From: G965222335 sp965222335
Lineage (GTDB): Bacteria > Pseudomonadota > Gammaproteobacteria > Pseudomonadales > Halieaceae
Reading direction: 5' to 3'
Length of the DNA: 64,000 nucleotides
NCBI GenBank assembly: GCA_965222335.1
Contig: OZ244944.1
Span: 868,001 to 932,000, forward strand
The notes under the pieces were generated by a model. It saw nothing but the letters and a program-made list of their open reading frames with translations, had not been told where the DNA came from and did not search any database. Position 1 is the stretch's first letter. Every line of letters starts with the position of its first letter. Positions 43,969-52,479 of this stretch are shown piece by piece. The position numbers and the translations under genes were made by a program.

Positions 43969-46311
43969 TCAGAACGAGTAAGTCACCTCCGCGCCGTAGC
44001 TACGCAGGCGCTGGATTGTCGCCAATGAATCGTTAGTGAAACCGCGCGTGGCACCGAACACGCCGATGTCCTCGTCCGTCAAGTTACGACCGATAAGGGC
44101 AAACCGCCAACGGCCGTCAGCGGTCTCGACCGCAGCGCTGGCATCAATTCGGGTGTAGCTGTCCTGGACCAGGAACGGACTGTTGGTGGTCTCAAGCTGA
44201 TAGTCGTCAGACCAGAAGATATCACTCCGCAAGCTGAACACGAGATCACCCACCGGATACATCAGGTAACCCCCGACCCCGAAAGTGTACTCGGGAGAGC
44301 GCGGTAGCGACTTGCCGTCGAGGTCCTGGGTGTTGGTGGCGGGATCACAGCCCTGCGCGGCGGTTTGAAGGGTATAGCACTGGGAGCGGTAGTTCGCGTA
44401 TTCACCGTCGTTGTACGTGGCGAATGCCGAGAGTTGCAGGTAGCTGTTGGCCTGCCAGCGCAGGTTTGCCTCCACGCCCTTGGTCAGTGCCTCACCGGCA
44501 TTACCCACTACAAAAGACGCAGTTTCGGGCACGTAGAGGTTGACCTGGAGATTGGTAAATTCGTAATCGTAGGCCACCACATCAAGACTCAGGCTGTCGT
44601 CGAGCATACGGGTCTTGAAGCCCACTTCGAAGCCCTCGACTTCCTCACTGTCGAACTGGAAATCCTCCAGCGTCAGGCCCGCCTGTGGGGTGGCACCCAG
44701 AGAGAAGCCTCCGGGCAGGAAACCCTCACGGTATGACGCGAAGAAGTGCATACCCTCCGACGGATTCCACTCCAGTGTGACCTGGGGTGACACATTGTCG
44801 TCACTGAAATCGTCCTCGATCAGGGTGCCCTCGGGAAGCCAGAACGGGAAGCCGAAGATAATCTCGAACCACTCATTGACGAAGAATAGGTCGTACTCCG
44901 CGTCTTTTTCCTCGTCGGTGTAGCGTGCCCCGGCGCTCAGAGTGAGTTGATCGGTGATATCCCAGACCACCTCACCAAACGCGGACACGCTGCGCGCATC
45001 CTGTGTGGCGATGTGGTCCTGGGAAGCCGCGCGACCATTCCGCGTATCGGGGATGGCGAGGATAATCTGGGAGGCGTTACGAAACTGGAATTCAGTATCC
45101 TGGTAGTTGATCCCGGCGAGGAAATTCAGTGGACCGGAAAAGTTACTCAGGGCTCGAATCTCCTGGGAGAAGGACTCGTTGGTTTCCTTCTGGTCGGCGG
45201 TGATATTTCCCTGTGCCGCGACGTAGCCGGTCTCATCCTTGAGGGTGTAGTCGTTCCAGCCCGTCACCGAAGTGACGGTCCAGTTACCGATCTCCCAGTC
45301 CATGCTCAGGCTCGTCATCACTGACTCGAAGTCGCCCTGCGGCTCGCCGAAGCCCAGGCCGGGTGGTCCGGGATAGACCGTGATCTTGTCGTTCAATTTG
45401 CAGTCATCGGCGATGGGAAAAAAGGCGCCGTTGGTCAGGGCGAGGTCCGCTGGAATACCCGTAATGGTGGTACCGGCTGGGGACGGGCCACGGCAGTTAT
45501 ACAGCTGGCCCCGCGTGGCCGGGCCATCGGTCTCCTGCTCCACAGCCTGGATCTTGAAATTGGCGGAGAAGCTGTCGCTCGGGTCCCACTGCAGGGTGAG
45601 CCGCCCCATGAATTCTTCCTCAGCGGCAAAATCCGCTCCGGAATCCGTAGGTGACTGGTTCTCCAGCCAGCCCTGGGAATCGGAGTATCTCAGCGCAAGG
45701 CGCGCACCGAGAGTGTCAGTGACCGGACCAGACACGAAGCCTTCGGTGTACCACTGCTCCGCCTCCACCTCGTAGCCACCGGTTATTGAGCCCTCGAACT
45801 CCGGCGTCGGATCGTTGGTGGTCAGGACGAGCGCGCCGGCCACTGTACTCTTGCCGAAATAGAGTGCCTGCGGACCTTTCAGAATCTCCACCTGCGCGGC
45901 ATCGAAAAAGCCCTGGGACGTCCAGCGGCTGCGGTCGTAAAACACACCGTCGATCACCAATCCCACCGACTGGTCAAAACCCGCGTTAGTGGCGTCCGAG
46001 CTCACACCGCGAATGGACATCGTGGGCGAGACACCGCTATCAGCGATTATCACGCCGCCACCTGCAAGGGTCGCCATGTCCTCGATCTTCGTGATGTTGT
46101 AATCGTTCAGTTCCCGGCCGCTCAGTGCGCGTATCGCGACCGGCGCGGATTCCAGCGTCTCATCCCGTTTACGGGCGGTCACCACGACCTCCTCCAGTGC
46201 CTGGGGGCCCTGGGCCAGGGACGGACTGGCATGCAGACCGCAGATCATGATGAGCGCGGACTGAACCGCAACGAATATCCCTGATTTCCTTCTTATAGAA
46301 GCAGGCAACAT
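43969..46311 (-). CDS. TonB-dependent outer-membrane receptor (island)
   Basis: A 780-residue receptor. A signal peptide (to about residue 33, LAQG) precedes a plug starting LEEVVVTARKRDETLESAPVAI, with SIRGVSSD, GLVIDGVFYDRS and ILKGPQALYFGKSTVAGAL. The barrel follows with many GxRYTDEEK-type strands and ends in YGAEVTYSF with a terminal Phe. It imports a large or scarce ligand using TonB energy. The neighbours suggest a hydrophobic organic substrate rather than iron, which is inference. GAGAGGGA precedes the start, and a promoter with a regulon operator lies upstream. Confidence 0.94.
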   Translation of the reverse strand: MLPASIRRKSGIFVAVQSALIMICGLHASPSLAQGPQALEEVVVTARKRDETLESAPVAIRALSGRELNDYNITKIEDMATLAGGGVIIADSGVSPTMSIRGVSSDATNAGFDQSVGLVIDGVFYDRSRWTSQGFFDAAQVEILKGPQALYFGKSTVAGALVLTTNDPTPEFEGSITGGYEVEAEQWYTEGFVSGPVTDTLGARLALRYSDSQGWLENQSPTDSGADFAAEEEFMGRLTLQWDPSDSFSANFKIQAVEQETDGPATRGQLYNCRGPSPAGTTITGIPADLALTNGAFFPIADDCKLNDKITVYPGPPGLGFGEPQGDFESVMTSLSMDWEIGNWTVTSVTGWNDYTLKDETGYVAAQGNITADQKETNESFSQEIRALSNFSGPLNFLAGINYQDTEFQFRNASQIILAIPDTRNGRAASQDHIATQDARSVSAFGEVVWDITDQLTLSAGARYTDEEKDAEYDLFFVNEWFEIIFGFPFWLPEGTLIEDDFSDDNVSPQVTLEWNPSEGMHFFASYREGFLPGGFSLGATPQAGLTLEDFQFDSEEVEGFEVGFKTRMLDDSLSLDVVAYDYEFTNLQVNLYVPETASFVVGNAGEALTKGVEANLRWQANSYLQLSAFATYNDGEYANYRSQCYTLQTAAQGCDPATNTQDLDGKSLPRSPEYTFGVGGYLMYPVGDLVFSLRSDIFWSDDYQLETTNSPFLVQDSYTRIDASAAVETADGRWRFALIGRNLTDEDIGVFGATRGFTNDSLATIQRLRSYGAEVTYSF

Positions 46312-46363
46312 GACAAGTCCCTCTCGCGTTATTATTTAAATGCCAAGGTACACTCGTCTTTAA

Positions 46364-46392
46364 ACATTAGCACGCGTTCCATAATCTGCAAA
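46364..46392 (-). promoter_or_regulatory. Promoter and operator of the TonB receptor gene (site A)
   Basis: On the minus strand TTTGCA (-35, 46392-46387) and TAATGT (-10, 46369-46364) are separated by 17 bases, with TGC just before the -10 (extended -10). Between and overlapping them lies TGGAACGCGTGCTA (46368-46381), one base away from TnnAACnnGTTnnA. A protein bound there would block polymerase, so repression is expected. The same arrangement occurs upstream of the flavoprotein operon at 52415-52443. Confidence 0.68.
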
Positions 46393-46435
46393 TAGGCCAG
46401 CGGCAATTTAATGGTTGCGCGCCGACAGGGACTTT

Positions 46436-46449
46436 TGTAACGTGTTCCA
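46436..46449. promoter_or_regulatory. Operator site B upstream of the SDR-LLM-Rieske operon
   Basis: TGTAACGTGTTCCA matches TnnAACnnGTTnnA exactly. It is 68 bp from site A, centre to centre, and 33 bases before the SDR start at 46482. The matching sequence continues beyond the core (GTTCCAT, A or T, ATCTG) in sites A and B, which supports a shared regulator for the divergent transcription units. Confidence 0.6.
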
Positions 46450-46481
46450 TTATCTGGTCTGCATGCTGGAAGGCTCTGGCC

Positions 46482-47210
46482 ATGGGCGAAATGGGAAACA
46501 GAATAGCGCTGGTGACCGGTGCCGAGCGTGGCATCGGCAAAGCCATCGCGCTGCGACTTGGCGCCGGCGGCGCTCGGGTCATCGTCAATTTCCTGGAAGA
46601 TGCGCAGGCCGCCCAGGCGGTGGTCGACGGGATATGCGATGCCGGTGGCGCCGCTGAGTCCTGCCAGGCTGATGTCTCCAGAAAAGACGAGGTCGCCCGA
46701 ATGTTCGCCTCCCTCTCCCACCTCGATTTTCTGATCAACAATGCCGCCACGGGTGCGACCGGCACCCTGGAGACGCTGGACACGGACGACCTCGACCGGG
46801 TGTTCGCCGTTAACGTCCGTGGTGTGGCCCTCTGCGCCCAGGCGGCGGTGGCACGAATGGGGCACGGCGGTCGGATCGTAAACCTCTCATCCAGCACTAC
46901 CCGCTACCCACTGGCCGGCATGAGCCTATACACCGCATCGAAAGCGGCGGTAAAGGCCTTCACTGAAGTGTGGGCAAGAGAGCTTGGTGGGCGCGGCATC
47001 AACGTAAACTCGGTCTTGCCCGGCCCCACCACACCGGGCATGACGGACCTCGCCACCGAAGAAGTCAAGTCTGCCATGGCGGCGGCCTCACCCTACGGAC
47101 GCCTGGGCGACGCCCGGGAAATCGCTGACGTGGTGGCATTTCTGTGCTCACCCGGGGCGCGCTGGATTTCCGGCCAGCACATCTGTGTCAACGGCGCGGC
47201 GAGCGCCTGA
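46482..47210 (+). CDS. SDR-family oxidoreductase
   Basis: A 242-residue classical SDR. Cofactor motif VTGAERGIGKAIALRLG, NNAATGATG, catalytic Ser in NLSSSTTRYPLAG, and Tyr-Lys in YTASKAAVKAFTEVWAREL; GRGINVNSVLPGPTTPG follows. FabG-like in general form, but the context is catabolic. It starts the plus-strand operon with the LLM and Rieske genes (17 bases to the LLM start) and faces the TonB receptor gene across the operator region. Confidence 0.93.
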   Translation: MGEMGNRIALVTGAERGIGKAIALRLGAGGARVIVNFLEDAQAAQAVVDGICDAGGAAESCQADVSRKDEVARMFASLSHLDFLINNAATGATGTLETLDTDDLDRVFAVNVRGVALCAQAAVARMGHGGRIVNLSSSTTRYPLAGMSLYTASKAAVKAFTEVWARELGGRGINVNSVLPGPTTPGMTDLATEEVKSAMAAASPYGRLGDAREIADVVAFLCSPGARWISGQHICVNGAASA

Positions 47211-47227
47211 CTGCGGGAGAATCTACG

Positions 47228-48259
47228 ATGAAATTCGGCCTCTTCGACCACCTCGACCAGTCCTCCGGCCCCCTCAGCCAGCAGTATGCTGACCGATTGC
47301 GATTTGCCGAGCGTTGCGATGCTGCGGGATTCTATGCCTACCACGTGGCCGAGCATCACGTCACTCCCCTCGGGCTGGCTCCCTCGCCGATGCTGTACCT
47401 GTCGGCGGTAGCGCAGCGCACCCGTAATTTACGCCTCGGTCCGCTTGTTCTGCCGCTGCCGCTCTACAACCCCCTACGCCTGTATGAAGAAATCTGCATG
47501 CTGGACCAGCTCAGCAATGGACGCGTGGAACTTGGCGTGGGCAAGGGGATTTCACCACACGAGCTCGGCGCCATGGGGGTCGATGTCACCCAGGCCAAGG
47601 CATGCTTTGACGAGACCCTGGCCCTGCTCAAACAGGCTTTCGCGGCGGATACACTGGATTTCTCCGGCGAGTTCTTCTCTGCGGCCGGGCTACCGCTGCC
47701 CATGAAACCGATGCAGCAGCCCCACCCGCCACTCTGGTATGGCGTACTCAAGCCCTCCTCGGCCGAGTGGGCGGGCCAGCAGGGTATGAACGTAGTCTGT
47801 GGCGCGGGCCCCGTAGAAGAAGTACGCGAGACGATCGCCGCCTATCACGGCGCCTACCGGGGCAGCAACGGGGGCACCGCGGGACTACTTAGACAGATAG
47901 TGATTGCCGAGAGCGAAAAAGAAGCACGCTGCCGAGCCAGACCAGCCTTTGGCGCTTTTCGCGACAACTTCACCTACCTCTGGAACCATTTCAGCGATCC
48001 CCTGGCCAGCCAGCTGCTACCGGAGGAAATGGACCATATCATCGCGCACGGCGAGGCGATCGTGGGTAGCCCGGAGCAGGCGCTCGAGCGCCTGGCGACG
48101 GAAATGGATGAGAGTGGCGCCAACTACCTCGTCTGCAGATTCGCCTTCGGCAACCTGGCGCCGGAACATGTGGAGGAGTCGCTAGAGTTGTTCTGTGAGC
48201 GCATCATGCCGGCACTGGTGACGGGGGAACAGCCGCGGCTGGAGGCCACCGCGCTGTGA
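47228..48259 (+). CDS. LLM-class flavin-dependent monooxygenase
   Basis: A 343-residue luciferase-like TIM barrel. MKFGLFDHLDQS, then YAYHVAEHHVTPLGLAPSP and VLPLPLYNPLRLYEEICMLDQLSNGRVELGVGKGISPHE are typical of bacterial-luciferase-type, FMN-dependent members. It may insert oxygen into, or epoxidise or hydroxylate, the island substrate using reduced flavin from a reductase not seen here. GGGAG precedes the start. Its stop overlaps the Rieske GTG start by four bases. Confidence 0.92.
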   Translation: MKFGLFDHLDQSSGPLSQQYADRLRFAERCDAAGFYAYHVAEHHVTPLGLAPSPMLYLSAVAQRTRNLRLGPLVLPLPLYNPLRLYEEICMLDQLSNGRVELGVGKGISPHELGAMGVDVTQAKACFDETLALLKQAFAADTLDFSGEFFSAAGLPLPMKPMQQPHPPLWYGVLKPSSAEWAGQQGMNVVCGAGPVEEVRETIAAYHGAYRGSNGGTAGLLRQIVIAESEKEARCRARPAFGAFRDNFTYLWNHFSDPLASQLLPEEMDHIIAHGEAIVGSPEQALERLATEMDESGANYLVCRFAFGNLAPEHVEESLELFCERIMPALVTGEQPRLEATAL

Positions 48260-49284
48260 TCGCGGGCGACGCCCCCTACCCGCGCAACCAGTGGTATGTT
48301 GCCGCGTCCGCCGCTGAACTGGACGCTGGACCGCTGCAGCGCTGGCTGTTGGACACGCCGGTCGCATTGTACCGGTCTGCCTCGGGCGAACCCTGCGCCC
48401 TGTTCGACCGCTGCCCGCATCGTGGCCTACCCCTGTCGCAGGGCCGGGTGGTCGAGGATACGCTGCAGTGCACCTATCACGGCATGCGCTTTGATGCCTC
48501 CGGACGCTGCGTAGACGTGCCCTCGGGCGGCCCCGTCTCAGAGCGCCTGTGTGTAAGGGCTTATCCCCTGGTTCAGCGCTGGCAGTGGCTGTGGATCTGG
48601 ATGGGAGACCCGGAGCAGGCAGATCCCGATGCGATCCCCGATCTCACGCAGTTCGGCTTCGGCCAGGATGGCTGGCACGCCGAGGTGGGACCGCTATTGC
48701 CGGTCAAAGCCAATTACCTGCTCCCCTTTGAAAACCTGCTGGATGCCTCACATATCTCGTTCCTGCACCACGGGCTGATCGATTCGGGTGATGTCGCCTC
48801 GCTGCCCTTTACCTCGGAGATGTCAGGTGACTGGATGTCCGTGCGGCGGCACATCGAGAATGAGACGATGAGTCCACTGACCCAGGCCACCTTCGCCATG
48901 TCGGCGGAGACGGCCGACCGGACTATCACCGGAGACGCACACGCCCCGAATCTCTGCGGTATCCGCGTCGACCTGACCGCGACCGACGGCAGCGGGGAGA
49001 CCACGCGGACCAACCAGCTCATGGTGGGTATTACACCGGTCTCGCGCGACAGCTGTATTCAGTTCACGGCCATCGCGCAGAATTTCCCCTTCGAAAACCC
49101 CAATCGCGAGGAAGATGTCCGCAGCCTGTTGATGGAGGATGTGGACGCCATGGAATCCATCCAGGCGCTTATCGACCGTCTGGAGTCATCCCAGTGCCAG
49201 GAGGTCAGCGTTCACGCCGACACGCCGGCGATGCGGATGCGGCGACACATCGTGCACATGCTGGCGTCAGAGGGCGCGCGCTGA
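48256..49284 (+). CDS. VanA-type Rieske non-haem iron oxygenase
   Basis: A 342-residue ring-hydroxylating or demethylating oxygenase alpha subunit. The Rieske [2Fe-2S] ligands are Cys53, His55, Cys72 and His75 (DRCPHRGLP, CTYHGMRFD). The mononuclear iron site is Asp163, His166 and His171 in LLDASHISFLHHG. The N-terminal YPRNQWYVAAS is typical of VanA (vanillate O-demethylase oxygenase) and related ketosteroid hydroxylases. No ferredoxin-reductase partner is encoded in the window. The GTG start is coupled to the LLM stop. Confidence 0.92.
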   Translation: MIAGDAPYPRNQWYVAASAAELDAGPLQRWLLDTPVALYRSASGEPCALFDRCPHRGLPLSQGRVVEDTLQCTYHGMRFDASGRCVDVPSGGPVSERLCVRAYPLVQRWQWLWIWMGDPEQADPDAIPDLTQFGFGQDGWHAEVGPLLPVKANYLLPFENLLDASHISFLHHGLIDSGDVASLPFTSEMSGDWMSVRRHIENETMSPLTQATFAMSAETADRTITGDAHAPNLCGIRVDLTATDGSGETTRTNQLMVGITPVSRDSCIQFTAIAQNFPFENPNREEDVRSLLMEDVDAMESIQALIDRLESSQCQEVSVHADTPAMRMRRHIVHMLASEGAR

Positions 49285-49305
49285 CGCCCGCCGCCCCCCA
49301 CCGAC

Positions 49306-50727
49306 TCAGGTCTGACTGGCAGCGTGCGTGGCGGCTTCCCCGCCGGCGGCCCGGCCGAAGGTAATCGCTGACGCGATCGCGTAGCCACTCCCGACATAGT
49401 AGCGCCCGTAACTATTGCCTGCCGCCTCACCGGCCGCAAACAGCCCCGGGATTGGCTGGCCCTCGCGGTCAAGTACCCGCGCGCGACCATCAATCGCCGG
49501 ACCCGCGCCCAGCACCACTGCGATCGCCGGCCGGACTTCCACGGCATAGAACGGCCCCGAGGCTATCGGGGTCAGATTGGCGGGCTGCTTACCAAACTCC
49601 TCGTCGACACCCTCCGCCGCGCTCTGGTTGTAGCGCGCCACCGTCTGCGCCAGGGCGGCGGACGAGACCCCCATCTTATCCGCCAGCGCGGCGACACTGT
49701 CTGCCTGAATCACCTTGCCAAGATCAATCTGCTCCTGCAGCACCCTCGGTATCCAGCTCAGGGTAATCGCGCCCTGCTCCAGCGCCTCCAGGACGCGGGG
49801 GTCGGGCACCGCCGCCTGCATCTGCGCATGATCGAATACACAAAAACCACGACCGTCTTCCTGGGCCTCCAGGGCCTCGGACAGCTCCCAGTAGGCGCCA
49901 TCCTCCCGTGCAATACGGCGGCCCTGGGTATTGACCAGTAGCACCCATGGGGGTCCGATAACCTCGAAGTCACGGTAGAAACCGGGCGTCATGAGGAACA
50001 GTCCGCTGTCCTCGCCGGTGATATCCGCACCGAGGGCCTCGCACATCCGCAGGCCGTCGCCCCGATTCGTCTCACAGCCCACGAACCAGCGCCAGTCGCC
50101 GCCCCGGGTGGACTTCGGGCACATTCTGTCGAGCAGCTCTGCATCACCGCCGATGCCGCCGCAGGCCAGTACGACCGCTCCGGCGGTGATAGTTTCACCC
50201 CCAAGCTCGATGCCGCACACGGCGCCCTGCGCATCACGCACCAGCGTGGTCACCCGCGTATCGAGGACCACGTCGATGGGACGCCGGCTCACCTGGTAGT
50301 CCAGTCGCTCGATGATGGCGGCACCGGATCCCACCGGCTCGTGAGAACGCGCCGGCATACGCCCGTCGGCGGACACCAGGCGCTCAACCGGGAACTCCAC
50401 GCCCTGGTCCTCCAGCCACGCGACCGCATCCGCGCAACCTTCGGCGAAGCGGCGTAGTACCGGCTCGGGTATCGTGTCACCCTCGATCCTGCGAATGTCG
50501 CTCACCATCGCCTCAATTGAGTCATCGACGTTCTGCTCACGCTGCTGGCGGGTACCCGCGGCGTAAAGGTAGCCACCCGCGAGTGCCGTCGACCCGCCCA
50601 GGCGGGAGCCGGCCTCGAGCACGGCCACCCGCGCGCCGGCGTCACAGGCGGTGATCGCGGCGCTCAGGCCCGCGCCGCCACCACCAACAACCAGGACGTC
50701 ATAATCTGCACCACTGTTACTGGACAT
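49306..50727 (-). CDS. FAD-dependent oxidoreductase, ketosteroid-dehydrogenase/fumarate-reductase-like (2 of 2)
   Basis: A 473-residue flavoprotein of the FAD_binding_2 superfamily. The N-terminal FAD motif is DVLVVGGGGAGLSAAITACDAG with EAGSRLGGSTALAGGYLY; AVVLACGGIGGDAEL is the middle signature; the C-terminal active-site helix reads GRYYVGSGYAIASAITFGRAAG. The last segment is closer to 5-alpha-ketosteroid or 3-oxosteroid dehydrogenases and flavocytochrome-like proteins than to the KstD consensus. It should dehydrogenate or reduce a C-C bond next to a ketone. Its start lies 11 bases inside the preceding flavoprotein gene. Confidence 0.88.
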   Translation of the reverse strand: MSSNSGADYDVLVVGGGGAGLSAAITACDAGARVAVLEAGSRLGGSTALAGGYLYAAGTRQQREQNVDDSIEAMVSDIRRIEGDTIPEPVLRRFAEGCADAVAWLEDQGVEFPVERLVSADGRMPARSHEPVGSGAAIIERLDYQVSRRPIDVVLDTRVTTLVRDAQGAVCGIELGGETITAGAVVLACGGIGGDAELLDRMCPKSTRGGDWRWFVGCETNRGDGLRMCEALGADITGEDSGLFLMTPGFYRDFEVIGPPWVLLVNTQGRRIAREDGAYWELSEALEAQEDGRGFCVFDHAQMQAAVPDPRVLEALEQGAITLSWIPRVLQEQIDLGKVIQADSVAALADKMGVSSAALAQTVARYNQSAAEGVDEEFGKQPANLTPIASGPFYAVEVRPAIAVVLGAGPAIDGRARVLDREGQPIPGLFAAGEAAGNSYGRYYVGSGYAIASAITFGRAAGGEAATHAASQT

Positions 50728-52378
50728 CGCTGCCAATCTCCTCGGCCGCTGCCCGGCCTGCCAGCACACCAAACACCATGGCGGGGCCGATGGTGCCGCC
50801 AGGACCAAAATATGAGGGGCCGCTCACGGCCGCAGAAGCATTGCCGGCGGCGTATAACCCACTGATGGCTCCCCCCTCCGCCCCCAGCACCCGCCCGTGC
50901 GGATCGATGCGCGGGCCACCACAGGTACCGATCATGGAAGGGACAACCGGCACCGCATGGAAAGGCGCCGACCTGAGCGTGCCGAGATTCGGCCCGGCAG
51001 CGTTACTCTCATCCCCCCAGAAACGCCCGTAGGGATGCTCGCCGCGGTGGAAACGCGTGTCACGGCCCGCTTCCTCCACATCCCGATTGAACTCTTCCAG
51101 CGCGGCGACAAGGCCCGCGGGATCAATGCCGGCGTATCGGGCGAGGTCCTCAGGCGTATCGCCCGAGACAATCCAATCCGGCAGGGGCATACCCGGAGCA
51201 ACCGGGCCGAAGGCATATTTCTCACGGTACTGCGCATCAAAAACATGGAATGCAGGCTGGTTGACGAAACCGCCCTCGTCGTCGCGGGCAATCAGGGCCT
51301 TGAGGATCTCGTGATAGGGCAGGCTTTCATCGACGAACCGCTCGCCGCTGCCATTGACCAGGATCAGGTGCGGCAGGGTGCGCTCGAACAGGGCCGTGCG
51401 CACCAGCGGCTTGCCCTCAGAGGTCTGCTCGCCAGGCACCAGGTAGCCTGGCCAGCCCCAGCACTTGCTGCGATTGTCGATATCGGCACCCAGGTCCGCG
51501 GCCATGTGCCAGGCATCACCGCGATTGTCCGGGACCGTCGAGGGCACGAAGTCTACCCCCGGGAAATTTTCCTCCAGGAGCGAGCCATCCCATTCGTAAC
51601 CGCCACTGGCAAGCACTACCGCACCGGTGCGCAGCTCGCGCCGTTCCCCCTCGTGGTCGACCTCGAGCACATAGCCACCAGCCGTGCGACGACTGCGCTG
51701 CACGCGGCTGCGGGCCCGGCAGGTGACCGGACGCTCCAGCACGCCCAGCAGCAGGGCGCCCGCCAGCGCTTCACCCCAGCCGACATAGCCAGCTTCGAGG
51801 CGCTGCTGGTACAGCTCGGCATCGATGCGCTCCGGGTGCAGGACCCCACCCATTGCAGAGAACTCGCCAAACCCAAAAGGCATCGTGCCATAGGGCGAGC
51901 GCCGCAGCAGGTTGCGCTGGTCACCCAGTCGGTTGAGGTCAAAAATGGCGGGCGCAAGGGAGCGACTCTTGCCGGCCTCGTAATAACCCCCGGGCAGACC
52001 GCCCTGGTAGTCAGGCATGGTCCCCACTTCCAGCTCCAGGGGAGTATGCGACTCCAGCCAGGCCACGATTTCGTCGGCCTGCTCGAGATACGCCAGCACG
52101 GCGGGATCATCCGCCTGTGCACCAAGACAGGCACGGACGTATTCCCGGGCCTGAGCGAGGGAGTCCCGCCCGCCAGCGGCCAGCAGCCGCCGGTTTGCCG
52201 GAATCCAGAGGGCACCGCCCGACCAGCTGGCTGTGCCTCCCAGGGTCGCGCTGGCCTCCAGCAGTAGGGTTCGAGCGCCGGCATCGCTGGCTGCAATCGC
52301 CGCACACATCCCCGCCACGCCGCCGCCAACGACGACCACGTCCCAATCGGCTTGCACCTGTGCCACGCCCGCTGCCAT
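50717..52378 (-). CDS. 3-ketosteroid-1-dehydrogenase-like flavoprotein (1 of 2)
   Basis: A 553-residue FAD_binding_2 flavoprotein. WDVVVVGGGVAGMCAAIAASDAG and EASATLGGTASWSGGALWIP at the N-terminus, AVVLASGGYEWD in the middle. Tyr523 in SYFGPGGTIGPAMVFG sits in the C-terminal GPG-TIGPA motif of KstD enzymes. It should remove hydrogens from the A-ring of a 3-ketosteroid or a similar cyclic ketone; the true substrate is unknown. AAGGAGA precedes the start at 52378. It is the first gene of a two-gene operon under the promoter at 52415-52443. Confidence 0.88.
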   Translation of the reverse strand: MAAGVAQVQADWDVVVVGGGVAGMCAAIAASDAGARTLLLEASATLGGTASWSGGALWIPANRRLLAAGGRDSLAQAREYVRACLGAQADDPAVLAYLEQADEIVAWLESHTPLELEVGTMPDYQGGLPGGYYEAGKSRSLAPAIFDLNRLGDQRNLLRRSPYGTMPFGFGEFSAMGGVLHPERIDAELYQQRLEAGYVGWGEALAGALLLGVLERPVTCRARSRVQRSRRTAGGYVLEVDHEGERRELRTGAVVLASGGYEWDGSLLEENFPGVDFVPSTVPDNRGDAWHMAADLGADIDNRSKCWGWPGYLVPGEQTSEGKPLVRTALFERTLPHLILVNGSGERFVDESLPYHEILKALIARDDEGGFVNQPAFHVFDAQYREKYAFGPVAPGMPLPDWIVSGDTPEDLARYAGIDPAGLVAALEEFNRDVEEAGRDTRFHRGEHPYGRFWGDESNAAGPNLGTLRSAPFHAVPVVPSMIGTCGGPRIDPHGRVLGAEGGAISGLYAAGNASAAVSGPSYFGPGGTIGPAMVFGVLAGRAAAEEIGSDVQ

Positions 52379-52414
52379 CTTCGTTCTCCTTATACTGATG
52401 GGCCGGAGAAACAA

Positions 52415-52443
52415 AGATTAGCACGCGTTCCAATATATGCCAA
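52415..52443 (-). promoter_or_regulatory. Promoter and operator of the flavoprotein operon (site C)
   Basis: On the minus strand TTGGCA (-35, 52443-52438) and TAATCT (-10, 52420-52415) have a 17-base spacer and a TGC extended -10. The operator TGGAACGCGTGCTA (52419-52432) fills the same place as site A. Site C and site A share 16 consecutive bases (ATTAGCACGCGTTCCA on the plus strand), and unrelated sequence lies on both sides. Confidence 0.7.
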
Positions 52444-52479
52444 CGCCGCCCGGAAAACTCGTGCCGGCAGGCACAATAC

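Noticed and set aside
50897..52267. A 456-residue plus-strand open frame
   Set aside because: Shadow of the KstD-like flavoprotein; no homology-like motifs and no ribosome site.
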